Assembly: GCA_041397845.1 (NCBI GenBank)
Contig: JAWKVW010000004.1
Coordinates: 62,001-126,000 of the forward strand
Direction: 5' to 3'
Length of the DNA stretch: 64,000 bases
Origin: JAKPQE01 sp041397845
GTDB lineage: Bacteria > Pseudomonadota > Alphaproteobacteria > Rhizobiales > JAKPQE01
Every line of letters begins with the position of its first letter. Positions within the stretch are counted from its first letter, which is position 1. A program made the position numbers and the translations under genes. The notes under the pieces are model-generated. The model was not told where the DNA came from and did not search any database. It worked only from the letters and a program-made list of their open reading frames with translations. This document shows positions 16,175-24,671 of this stretch, one piece after another.

Positions 16175-16735
16175 TCAGGCCGGCCGGCGGCGCAACAGCA
16201 CGACGGCGCGGACGATATAGACTGCGATGATTGCCAGCAGGACAGCGAGAAGGCTTGCCTTCAGCCGCGTCATCAGGCTTGCCGAGGCGGCAAGGGCGTC
16301 GCTGACGGCATCCGGCTGCATGTCGAGCATGTCGATCAGCAGGAAGTTCTCGCGATAATCGAGCAGCATCGCGGCAAAGGCGATGACCACCGGCCCCCAG
16401 TTGCAAAGGGCGGCCGGGACGCGGCGGCAGGAAAGCCGGCCGATTGTCAGCAGGAACGCGCCGAGCGACAGCGTCGAGGCATAGGTCAGCGGAAAGATCG
16501 CGTCGACGACGAGCTGAACGCCACGATAGAACGCCCTGCCCTCGCCGCCGAGCGCCACCAGAAACTGGCGCGCCTCATCGGGCGTATAGCCGCCGAGGCG
16601 CAGCTCCAGCGGCTCGAGGCCGCCGGCATCGGCGCGGATATAAGGCAGCGTGCCGAAGTACATCACCGCCCAGAACAGGATGGTGAAGACCAGCGTCATG
16701 AGCGCGATGGCGCCGACGAGACGTTCCGGCTTCAT
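16175..16735 (-). CDS. hypothetical integral membrane protein, 186 aa
   Basis: About four hydrophobic segments: residues 7-28, 83-103, 112-130 and 155-178. A loop after the first segment contains GTLPYIRADAGGLEPLELRLGGYTPDEA, and a YRENFLLIDMLDMQPD stretch lies before the last. No family was recognised. Its ATG overlaps the guaB stop by one base (TGATG), so it is translationally coupled to guaB. A role in nucleotide metabolism cannot be inferred from coupling alone. Confidence 0.7.
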   Translation of the reverse strand: MKPERLVGAIALMTLVFTILFWAVMYFGTLPYIRADAGGLEPLELRLGGYTPDEARQFLVALGGEGRAFYRGVQLVVDAIFPLTYASTLSLGAFLLTIGRLSCRRVPAALCNWGPVVIAFAAMLLDYRENFLLIDMLDMQPDAVSDALAASASLMTRLKASLLAVLLAIIAVYIVRAVVLLRRRPA

Positions 16736-18228
16736 CAGACGTTGCTCGGGTAGTTCGGGCTTTCGCGCGTGATCGTGACGTCGTGGGCGTGGCTTTCGCG
16801 CAGGCCGGCGCCGGAAATACGCACGAAGCGGGCCTTCTCGGTGAACTCCGGCAGGGTCTTGGCACCGGCATAGCCCATCGCGGCGCGAACGCCGCCGGCA
16901 AGCTGATGCAGCACTCCGCCGACCGGGCCCTTGTAGGGAACCTGACCCTCGATGCCTTCCGGCACGAGCTTCAGGGTGTCGCGCACCTCGGCCTGGAAAT
17001 AGCGGTCGGCCGAGCCGCGCGCCATCGCGCCGACCGAACCCATGCCGCGATAGGACTTATAGGAGCGGCCCTGATAGAGGTAGACCTCGCCGGGGCTCTC
17101 GTCGGTGCCGGCCAGCAGCGAGCCGATCATGGCGCAGGACGCGCCGGCGGCGAGTGCCTTGGCAAGGTCGCCGGAATACTTGATGCCGCCATCGGCAACA
17201 ATCGGCACGTCATGCTTCATGGCTTCCTCGACGGAGCCCATGATGGCGGAAAGCTGCGGCACGCCGACACCGGCAACGATGCGGGTGGTGCAGATCGAGC
17301 CCGGGCCGATGCCGACCTTGACGGCGTCGGCGCCAGCATCGATGAGCGCCCTGGTGCCTTCCGGCGTCGCGACATTGCCGGCAACGACCTGCACGGCGTT
17401 CGAGAGCCGCTTGATGCGGCGCACGCTTTCCAGCACGCGCTCGGAATGGCCGTGGGCGGTGTCGATGACCAGCAGGTCGACGCCGGCATCGATCAGCAGT
17501 TCGGCGCGCTCGAAGCCGGCATCGCCGACGGTCGAGGCGGCGCCGACGCGCAGGCGGCCCTGCTCGTCCTTGGCGGCGAAGGGATTGTGCTGGGCCTTTT
17601 CCATGTCCTTGACGGTGACAAGGCCGATGCAGCGGTATTCGTCGTCGACGACGACGAGCTTCTCGATGCGGTGCTGGTGCAGCAGGCGCTTGGCTTCATC
17701 CTGATTGACGGTTTCGCGGACCGTGACCAGACGGTCCTTGGTCATCAGCTCGTGCACCGGCTGATCGGGGTTCGAGGCGAAGCGCACGTCGCGATTGGTC
17801 AGGATGCCGACGAGGCGGCCCGGAACCGGGCCCTCGGTCTCGACCACCGGAATGCCGGAGATGCCGTGGCGGGTCATCATCGCCAGCGCCTCGGCGAGGG
17901 TTGCGTCGGGGCCGATGGTCAGCGGGTCGACAACCATGCCGGATTCGAAACGCTTGACCTTGAGGACCTCGTCGGCCTGCTCCTGCGGCGTCAGATTGCG
18001 GTGGACAATGCCCATGCCGCCGGCCTGGGCCATGGCGATGGCGAGGCGCGCCTCGGTGACGGTATCCATCGCGGCCGAGAGAATCGGCAGATTGAGGCGC
18101 AGGTTGCGGGTGACGCGGGTCGACAGGTCGGTCTCGCCCGGCATGACCTCGGAATGGCCCGGCAACAGGAGAACGTCGTCAAAGGTCAGCGCTTCGCGAC
18201 CAGTAGCGGTTTCGATGATGCGGGACAT
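16735..18228 (-). CDS. guaB: IMP dehydrogenase
   Basis: 497-residue enzyme oxidising IMP to XMP with NAD+, the rate-limiting step of GMP synthesis ahead of GuaA. The TIM barrel starts with LTFDDVLLLPGHSEV; two CBS domains occupy roughly residues 95-220 (MTRHGISGIPVVE, MTKDRLVTVRETV). The catalytic loop GPGSICTTRIVAG carries the nucleophilic Cys and is followed by DGGIKYSGDLAKALAAGA and the flap SYKSYRGMGSVGAM. Length and start are typical. Confidence 0.97.
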   Translation of the reverse strand: MSRIIETATGREALTFDDVLLLPGHSEVMPGETDLSTRVTRNLRLNLPILSAAMDTVTEARLAIAMAQAGGMGIVHRNLTPQEQADEVLKVKRFESGMVVDPLTIGPDATLAEALAMMTRHGISGIPVVETEGPVPGRLVGILTNRDVRFASNPDQPVHELMTKDRLVTVRETVNQDEAKRLLHQHRIEKLVVVDDEYRCIGLVTVKDMEKAQHNPFAAKDEQGRLRVGAASTVGDAGFERAELLIDAGVDLLVIDTAHGHSERVLESVRRIKRLSNAVQVVAGNVATPEGTRALIDAGADAVKVGIGPGSICTTRIVAGVGVPQLSAIMGSVEEAMKHDVPIVADGGIKYSGDLAKALAAGASCAMIGSLLAGTDESPGEVYLYQGRSYKSYRGMGSVGAMARGSADRYFQAEVRDTLKLVPEGIEGQVPYKGPVGGVLHQLAGGVRAAMGYAGAKTLPEFTEKARFVRISGAGLRESHAHDVTITRESPNYPSNV

Positions 18229-18653
18229 TTGCTGCCAACTCCTTCGGATTTCGCCGGCGGCAACGCCCCGCGAAAAAGCGCTTCTCGGGGGCCGCGTCAG
18301 CGATGCCGGCGAACCGGCGTGAGTGAAGATTGGCGCCGGTCAATACCACGCCGGCCGACGGATGCAAATACGCCGATGCGTGATCGATGTGCGGCGGAAC
18401 GGCCTTCGCCTGTGCACTGCGGCAAAGCCGCCACAGACAGGCCGCGCAGCCCGCGGGCGGTAACGGGAAACGACAGCATGCAGCCAATGTTTTTTACCGG
18501 ATGACAACCACCAGGGTCATTTGCCGGCAAATACGGCAGCACATTTAAATCACGTTAGGCACAACCCGGCATCATCGAGGACAGTCGCACCCTGCCCAGC
18601 GCATTTCCATATCCTCGGCAAGGTCAAATGAAGACAGGCACAGGAAGCTCTTG
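18229..18653. other. 425-base intergenic region, divergent promoters expected
   Basis: Separates guaB (minus) from the vWA gene (plus). I see no coding frame with neighbour-like codon use, no tRNA and no clear riboswitch. A local AT-rich patch (GCACATTTAAATCACG, about 18539) is the best candidate promoter area for the downstream plus-strand gene. Confidence 0.5.
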
Positions 18654-19958
18654 ATGACGATGAAACCAGCCATCTCGCGATTTCGAGAGATGTCTCGCAG
18701 GATTTTCCGGGACGAGTCTGGCGCAACTGCAATCATCTTCAGCCTTGCGCTTTTGCCGATTCTCGGAATCTCGGGCTTTGCCATCGACTACTCCCGCGCC
18801 AATCGCGTGACGCAGAAAATGCAGGATGCAGCGGATGCTTCGGCGCTCGCCGCCGCCCGGCAGAAAAAGACGACCAACGCCAAGCTGCAGGAATATGCGC
18901 AGGCCTATTTCAACGCCAATTTCGACGATGACGGGGTGATGGCGACACCGAAGGTCAAGGCGAAATACGTCAGCGCCGGCGTCCATGTCGAGGTTGGCGG
19001 CAAGGTGCAGACGACGCTCATGGACCTTTTCGGGGTCGACGCGATGCATACAAAGGTCGAGTCGGAGGTCCGGCAGGAAACCGGGCCGACGGAGATCGCG
19101 ATCGCCTTCGACACAACGAACTCGATGAAATTCGGCAATCGCTGGTCGGAGGCGACGCGGGCGCTCGGCGTGCTTCTGGAAGACCTGAAGAAGGCGGCCG
19201 GCGGCGACGATTTCCGCGTTTCGTTCGTGCCGTTCGGCGACCGGGTCAATACCGGCGTCAGCCGCAAGGACTGGGTCGACGACAGCTACGACCTGACGTC
19301 CTGGAACGGCTGCACGGAGCCGCGCGAGGAATCAATCTCCGGCTGGGACTGGAACCTGACAGACCAGACGCCGTCCGAGCTGCCGTTCACGCCGTCGGTG
19401 CCGGCCACCTATGGTCCGGTCAAGGTCATCTACGGCAACCAGACGCCGGCCTGTCCGAATGTCGAGATCGTTGAGCCGACGCCGTCGACCGCGCTCGTGG
19501 AGCAGCGCGCCGGCCAGATGCAGGCGGCCGGCACCGGCCGGTTCGACATCGGCATGGCCTGGCTGCACCGGCTGCTTTCGCCGGAATGGGCGGGCGTCTA
19601 CGGGTCGCCGAAATGGCCGCGCCCGCTCGGCGAGAGCTCCAAGATCGCGGTGTTCCTGTCGGACGGCAATACCGAGGCCTATCGCTACGAGGTCGGCGGC
19701 GAGGCCGGCAGCGTCTTCGGCTGGAACCAGGGCTCGCAGTGGGGCTTTGAAAACATGGTCAAGGTCTGCGACCGGATGAAGCTCGACGGCATCGAGATCC
19801 ATGCGATCTTCGTTGCCGGCAACCCGCATTTCGAAGCCTATCTGCGCGATTGCGCAACGAGCGACGAGAATTTTCATCGGGTCGAGGATGTCGAGGCGCT
19901 GGTCGGGGCCTTCAAGAAGATCGGCACCCGCACGACGGAACTCAGAATCGTCCGTTGA
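18654..19958 (+). CDS. TadG-like protein with vWA domain
   Basis: 434-residue protein. The N-terminus has the TadE/TadG signature: basic start, FRDESGATAIIFSLALLPILGISGFAIDYSRA with one membrane helix, then a coiled QKMQDAADASALAAAR region. A von Willebrand A domain follows: FDTTNSMKF holds a MIDAS-like D-x-T-x-S variant and IAVFLSDGNTEAY the second metal-site loop. The protein is anchored in the inner membrane with the vWA part outside. In tad loci such proteins support Flp pilus assembly, but no tad genes are nearby, so this is an orphan. CAGGAAG precedes ATG 18654; ATG 18660 is also possible. Confidence 0.82.
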   Translation: MTMKPAISRFREMSRRIFRDESGATAIIFSLALLPILGISGFAIDYSRANRVTQKMQDAADASALAAARQKKTTNAKLQEYAQAYFNANFDDDGVMATPKVKAKYVSAGVHVEVGGKVQTTLMDLFGVDAMHTKVESEVRQETGPTEIAIAFDTTNSMKFGNRWSEATRALGVLLEDLKKAAGGDDFRVSFVPFGDRVNTGVSRKDWVDDSYDLTSWNGCTEPREESISGWDWNLTDQTPSELPFTPSVPATYGPVKVIYGNQTPACPNVEIVEPTPSTALVEQRAGQMQAAGTGRFDIGMAWLHRLLSPEWAGVYGSPKWPRPLGESSKIAVFLSDGNTEAYRYEVGGEAGSVFGWNQGSQWGFENMVKVCDRMKLDGIEIHAIFVAGNPHFEAYLRDCATSDENFHRVEDVEALVGAFKKIGTRTTELRIVR

Positions 19959-19990
19959 ACGGGCCTGCCCCGGAGAACAGACGAAAACAG

Positions 19991-20028
19991 ACGGCGTGCC
20001 TTGGCGGGCGCGCCGTTCGCATTTCTTC
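19991..20028 (+). terminator. candidate terminator between convergent genes
   Basis: Stem ACGGCGTGCC / GGCGCGCCGT (one G-T pair), six-base loop, followed by TCGCATTTCTT. It lies 32 bases after the vWA stop and 30 bases from the DUF2513 stop. Confidence 0.5.
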
Positions 20029-20058
20029 GGGCCCGTTGCGGAGCGCCGCATGCGCGGC

Positions 20059-20439
20059 TCATGCGGCGGGGCGAACCTCGGCAAGGTCGTGGCGGCGGCG
20101 CCATTCGCGCAGCGCCAGTTGCTCGATGATCGCGACCGGCAATTCGCCACCTGCGGCGGCGACGGCTGCCATCATCTGGCGCCAGATGTCCGGATCGCGC
20201 ACGGCAGCGAGGAATTCGTAGCCGGCCCAGGTCAGGGAATGGGGCACCCAGCTCGCCGTTGCGTTGTAGGGCCGACTCTCGAAAGCGTGGATAAGTCCGG
20301 CCTCGAAAAGAATTCGGATATGGTGCGAGAGGTGCAGCGGATCGTAGCCGACCGGGAGGCGGATTGACGAAACCTCATCATCGACACTCGCCTCGATTGC
20401 AATAATAATTTTCCGCAGTAACTCCAGGTCGCGCTTCAT
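20059..20439 (-). CDS. DUF2513 family protein (winged-helix-like)
   Basis: 126-residue protein opening with MKRDLELLRKIIIAIEASVDDE and continuing with LSHHIRILFEAGLI and SLTWAGYEFLAAVRDPDIW, the DUF2513 pattern. The two helices followed by a GLI-strand and LTWxGxEFL are reminiscent of a winged-helix fold, often encoded on phages and plasmids. The start at MKRD is the family norm. Function is unknown; a regulatory role is possible. It is a single-gene unit here, with no phage genes around it. Confidence 0.75.
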   Translation of the reverse strand: MKRDLELLRKIIIAIEASVDDEVSSIRLPVGYDPLHLSHHIRILFEAGLIHAFESRPYNATASWVPHSLTWAGYEFLAAVRDPDIWRQMMAAVAAAGGELPVAIIEQLALREWRRRHDLAEVRPAA

Positions 20440-20514
20440 TACCGACACCCTGATTATTTGCGTCAACAAGTATAATCTTCGATTTTTTCTTTTTGATTAA
20501 GGTCGGAAACACGA

Positions 20515-20541
20515 AGGGGTCGCGAGCAGCCCGCGACCCCT
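20515..20541 (-). terminator. terminator of chemoreceptor gene
   Basis: Perfect 10-bp stem AGGGGTCGCG / CGCGACCCCT with a seven-base loop. On the minus strand it is followed by TCGTGTTTCC, 42 bases after the chemoreceptor stop. It may work in both directions. Confidence 0.75.
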
Positions 20542-20582
20542 GTCGATTCCCGTCATTGCTGACCGAGGCGTTTTGCGGGCGA

Positions 20583-23003
20583 TCAGGCGGCCTTGGCCGG
20601 GCTGATGCCGGCGAGCGCATCGCTGAGGGCATTGAGGTGCCGCAGCACTTCGGCGCTTGCCTCGTTCATGCGTTCGGCGGCGTTCAGCGCCTCTTCAATC
20701 CGCCCTTCGGCGCCGGCCTCAAGGGCCTCCCTGGCGGCCGAATGAACGATCGCGTGCGGGTGCTTCAGCGCGGCATAGGCTGGCTGCGAGGAAATTGCCG
20801 GGTCCTTGACACCGTCGAACCACTTGCCGAGGCGGCAATGATGGTGATCGGGAACGTCCTTGACATTCCATTCGGCGCCGCCGAGCAGGGTATCGACCAC
20901 ACGCTTCTTGAACATGATGTGGTCGATCTTGGCCATCTCGCAGAGTTCGCGCGGCGAGGTCGCCTCGAAGGCGCGGGCGGCGATATCGGAAATCCGCTTG
21001 TTGGAATCCTGGATGTCGCCGGTGATCGTGCGCACGATGCGGGCATTGGAGACGGCAAGGCCGGTAACGCTCGAGATCGAGGCGGCAATCTCGCCGCTCG
21101 CGGTCATCTGCTGGCCGAGAATGGCCGAGATTTCCTGCATGTTGGCGGACACCCTCGTCACCCGCTCGGTCACCGAGAACATGGTGTTGCCGGCGACGCC
21201 AACCGCGCTTTCGCCGGCGGCAACAGCCGTACGCGAGCGCTGCATGGTCTCGCCGATCATGGCGATGCCCTTCTGCAGCGCCTCGATACGCTTGGCGATT
21301 TCCTCGGTGAGGACGGAGGTCTGGCTGGCCAGCGACTTGACCTCGGAGGCAACGACCGCGAAGCCCTTGCCTGCCTCGCCGGCGCGCGCGGCCTCGATGG
21401 TCGCGTTGAGGGCGAGCAGGTTGGTCTGGTTGGAGATGCCCTGGATGGACTCGAGGATCGCACCGATCTGCTGCGAGGCTTCCGTCAGCACCGACATGCT
21501 GGCCGAGGTGCCGGCGACGGCATCGGTAATGGCCGATATCGTCTCGGTGACGCCCTCGACCGCCTCGCGGCCCTCGCTGGCAGCGAGGTCGGCGTTTTCG
21601 GCTTCGGCAGCCGTCTCGCCGCTGCTTGCGGTGATCGCCTCGACGGAGGCGACAAGTTCCTCGGCGGCAGCGGAAATCGTCTGCGAGTTGGCGCTGGCAT
21701 CATCGGCGTTCTTGGCAAGACGTGCCAGATCGATGGTCGAGCGGTTGATGCTCTCGAGCATCTCGGCGTAGCGGCGCAGGTTCTGGACCCGCGCCTCGGC
21801 CCGATCCGTCTCGTTTCTGGCGCGCTCGGCACCGGCGATGCTCTCCAGCTCCTTGCGCTCCATGGCAACCTTGCGCAGCGCCTCGACCGCCATGGCCATT
21901 TCGCCGATCTCGTCGCCGCGGTTGCGGTCGACGATCTCGATGCTGGTGTCGTCCTTGCCAGACGCGACATGTCGCGGGCCAGACGGTGCAGCGGGTTGGC
22001 GAGCGAGCGGGCAACGAAACCGACACCGCGCCGACGGCGGCAAGCAGCGCGACGAGGAACGCGACGAGCATCGTCACGGACGAATTGGCGCTCTCGGCGA
22101 TGCCGCCGGCAAGCTCGACGATGTCGGCAGCAACTGGTCCTCCACCGTCTTCATGGCATCGATCCGCCGGGTGCTGGCCTCAAACCAGGCGGGCCGGCGA
22201 CGGACGATGTCGCCGCCAAACGGCGCCTCGAGGCCAGGGCACGCATGCGATCGACATCGCCCTGCACCTGGTCGGCGAGCGCCTCGTCGAAGGTGGCGCC
22301 CTCCGCTTCCGTGGCGAAGCGGCGGAACATGCCGGCATAGGCGTCCTGCATGGCGCCAAGACGGACGAAATTGCGATAGATCTGCGGAGCGAACTTGCCG
22401 GCGCCGAAGCCACCGGCGCCCATCGCCCGCTCGATGCCAGCGCGCCCTTGCCCTGCAGGAAGGCGATGTAGGCCGTCATGGCGTGGACGATGCGACCGTC
22501 GTCGGAGGTCAGGGTGACGCTCTCGACCATGGCGAGAAGGTCGGCGATCAGCGGCGTGTAGTAGCCGCGACGTCGGGGACGCCGGGTGAGGCTGCCAACA
22601 CCGGCGCGGGTCTCCTGAAGCCTGGCCAGCGCCGCGGCGGCATCCGCATAGGATTTGCTGAAGGCCGGCAGCGCCGATCCGCGTCGACACCGGGCATCAG
22701 TTTCTCGAAGGCGGCAAACGCGGCATCGGTCTCGGCGCGGCGATCGCCGATGGTGTCGGCGAAGCTCTTGCCCTTCGAGCCAACGAAGCCGGCGGAGGTG
22801 CCGCGCTCCTTCTGCAATTCATGGACAAGCTGCGAGATGACCGGCGCGGAAGCGACCACCTCGGCGACACGGCCGGCGTCCTTGGCGACAGCCCGGCGGT
22901 CGACGACCTGGACAAGCCCGACCCCGAGAAGGGCCATTGCCGGCACCAGCGCGAGGAGCGCGATGCGGACAAGGATCGACATGTCCGAGAAGCGTTTGAT
23001 CAT
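20583..23003 (-). pseudogene. methyl-accepting chemotaxis protein, NIT-HAMP-signalling-CZB, multiply frameshifted
   Basis: Reconstructed over several frames: MIKRFSDMSILVRIALLALVP (first membrane helix); a sensor region with ERGTSAGFVGSKG, the hallmark of the nitrate/nitrite-sensing NIT domain; a second helix (SVTMLVAFLVALLAAVG); a HAMP segment (ARSLANPLHRLARDMSRLA); an intact signalling domain (tip QGISNQTNLLALNATIEAAR, then GEAGKGFAVVASEVKSLA); and a C-terminal zinc-binding CZB domain (KIDHIMFKKRV, CRLGKWFDG, HPHAIVHSAA). The last ~460 residues (20583-21955) are in one frame; the sensor half has about six small breaks. Either the receptor is dead or this stretch was poorly sequenced. An intact version would link nitrate and zinc or oxidant sensing to motility. 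Confidence 0.75.
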
Positions 23004-23406
23004 GACAGTCTCCCGAAATTTTACGGGGCCATGATGATGTGCCAACCGGTAAAAAATGGTGTCATATTTATCAGTTAAACGCCTAACCGCATGCTTTCAT
23101 TTCACTTCTGACAGGATGTCAGGCGCCGCCCGGCCAGTTTGGCAGAGGCGGGGACGCGCATTGCAAGAACAGGTTGTAATCAAGCGAACAGGATGAAATC
23201 CGGCGTTTTTGACTGGCGATCCCGCCCGCCCGGGAAAAATGGCGCCTGGGGTCGGGGCGGGGCGGAAAACGGCAGTGCCGGCGACGCCGATGCCGTCCGC
23301 CGGCCATGCGCGACGCTTCCCGGCCGCGGAACAAAGCGCGGGCTCCGGCGGTTCCTACCAGCAACCCGCTCACCTCCCGGGCGGAAACCGCAAGGAGTTT
23401 CACGCA
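23004..23406. other. ~400-base region without recognisable gene
   Basis: Separates the chemoreceptor (minus) from the DUF1236 gene (plus). It includes an AT-rich part (23045-23110) that probably holds the chemoreceptor promoter, and GC-rich sequence beyond it. No RNA gene or strong hairpin was recognised. Confidence 0.4.
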
Positions 23407-23868
23407 ATGAAAAAGATCATCACCTCGATCGCCCTCGCCGGCGTGCTGGCCACGACCGGCGCCGCCCTTGCCGACAACCAGGCTGACCTGGTCACGCCGC
23501 CGCCTCCGAGAGCCCGGCGGTCAATGGCGGGGCGATCGGCGGTGCGGCGGTCGGCGCTGCTGGCGGCGCACTTGTCGGCGGCCCGGTCGGCGCGGTCATC
23601 GGCGGCGTTGCGGGTGCGATCGGCGGCGGCGCGCTCGGTTCCCTGACCGACGAGGACAAGGTCTACATCCGCGAATATGTGGTCGCCCATCCGCAGACCG
23701 AAGTGACGGTCGTGGAGCCGGTCGAGATCGGCGCCGCTGCCGCAGACGGTCAATGTGTACACGTTCGAGGGCAACCCGCGGGTTGCCGGGTATCGCTACA
23801 CCTACATCAACAGCCAGTACTACCTTGTCGACAAGGATGGCGTGGTGGTCGGCACGATCGTCGAGTAA
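23407..23868 (+). pseudogene. DUF1236 family exported protein, two frameshifts
   Basis: Signal peptide MKKIITSIALAGVLATTGAALA, then a Gly/Ala-rich hydrophobic stretch (AIGGAAVGAAGGALVGG, repeated) like glycine-zipper segments, then the DUF1236 core: LTDEDKVYIREYVVAHP, VEPVEIGAPLPQTVNVYTF, YRYTYINSQYYLVDKDG, ending VVGTIVE. Joining these requires frame changes near 23505 and near 23735. DUF1236 proteins are small periplasmic or outer-membrane-associated proteins of Hyphomicrobiales with unknown function. Each break is a single base, consistent with sequencing error. Confidence 0.7.
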
Positions 23869-23945
23869 GTCCAATCGGCGAATGGCACATGAAGCGGCGG
23901 TCCCCCGGGGCCGCCGTCTTCATTTGCCGGGCCGCGCGCCCGGCC

Positions 23946-24671
23946 TCAGTCTTCGGTGTCCGCATCCTCATTGGTGCGGCCGCGGAAGCCGGTCGCCAGA
24001 ACATAGAGTTCGGGGCTTTCGTCGCGGCTGGCCGGCGGCTTGACGTGCTGCACCCTGGCGAAGTCGCGCTTCAGCCCGGCGAGCAGGGCCGTCTCGGTGC
24101 CGCCGCGAAAGACCTTGGCAAGGAACGCGCCGCCCGGCTTCAGCACATCGCGGGCGAATTCCGCCGCCACCTCGAAAAGATGGGTGGTGCGCAAATGGTC
24201 GGTCTTTCTGTGGCCGGTGGTCGGCGCCGCCATGTCGGACAGGACGATATCGGCCTCATGGCCGCCAAGGGCGGCAACGAGCTGATCCGGCGCATCCTCG
24301 TCGAGGAAGTCCTTTTCCAGCACGATGACGCCGGGAATGCTCTCCATGCCGAGATAGTCGATGCCGACGACGAGCGGGTCTTCGTCGGTCGAGCCGGTGC
24401 GGACGGCGGCGACCTGCGACCAGCCGCCCGGCGCGGCGCCAAGGTCGACGACGCGGGCGCCGGGCTGCAGGAGATGAAACCGGTCGTCGATCTCGAGCAG
24501 CTTGTAGGCGGCGCGGGAGCGATAACCCTCGCTGCGCGAGCGGGCGACATAGGGGTCGTTGAGCTGGCGCTGCAGCCAGCGGGTCGAGGACGTCGACCGC
24601 TTCCTCGCCGTCTTGACGCGGACCTTGAGGCCGCTGCGGCCCGGCTTCTTGCCGCCCGAACCTTCGCTCAT
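23946..24671 (-). CDS. rlmE: 23S rRNA (uridine-2'-O-)-methyltransferase RlmE (FtsJ/RrmJ)
   Basis: 241-residue SAM-dependent enzyme methylating U2552 in the A-loop of 23S rRNA, late in 50S assembly. Features are SRAAYKLLEIDDRF (catalytic Lys), VVDLGAAPGGWSQVA (SAM loop), IVLSDMAAPTTGHRKTDH (catalytic Asp) and GGAFLAKVFRGG (second Lys). It has a 30-residue basic N-terminal extension (KKPGRSGLKVRVKTARKRS), common in alphaproteobacteria. The ATG overlaps the upstream ppx/gppA stop by four bases. Confidence 0.95.
   Translation of the reverse strand: MSEGSGGKKPGRSGLKVRVKTARKRSTSSTRWLQRQLNDPYVARSRSEGYRSRAAYKLLEIDDRFHLLQPGARVVDLGAAPGGWSQVAAVRTGSTDEDPLVVGIDYLGMESIPGVIVLEKDFLDEDAPDQLVAALGGHEADIVLSDMAAPTTGHRKTDHLRTTHLFEVAAEFARDVLKPGGAFLAKVFRGGTETALLAGLKRDFARVQHVKPPASRDESPELYVLATGFRGRTNEDADTED

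Noticed and set aside
16783..18504. A 573-codon open frame on the plus strand
   Set aside because: Antisense shadow of guaB.
18229..18653. Possible purine-type riboswitch before guaB
   Set aside because: I could not find the conserved junction sequences or a plausible three-way fold; the region only shows ordinary GC-rich sequence.
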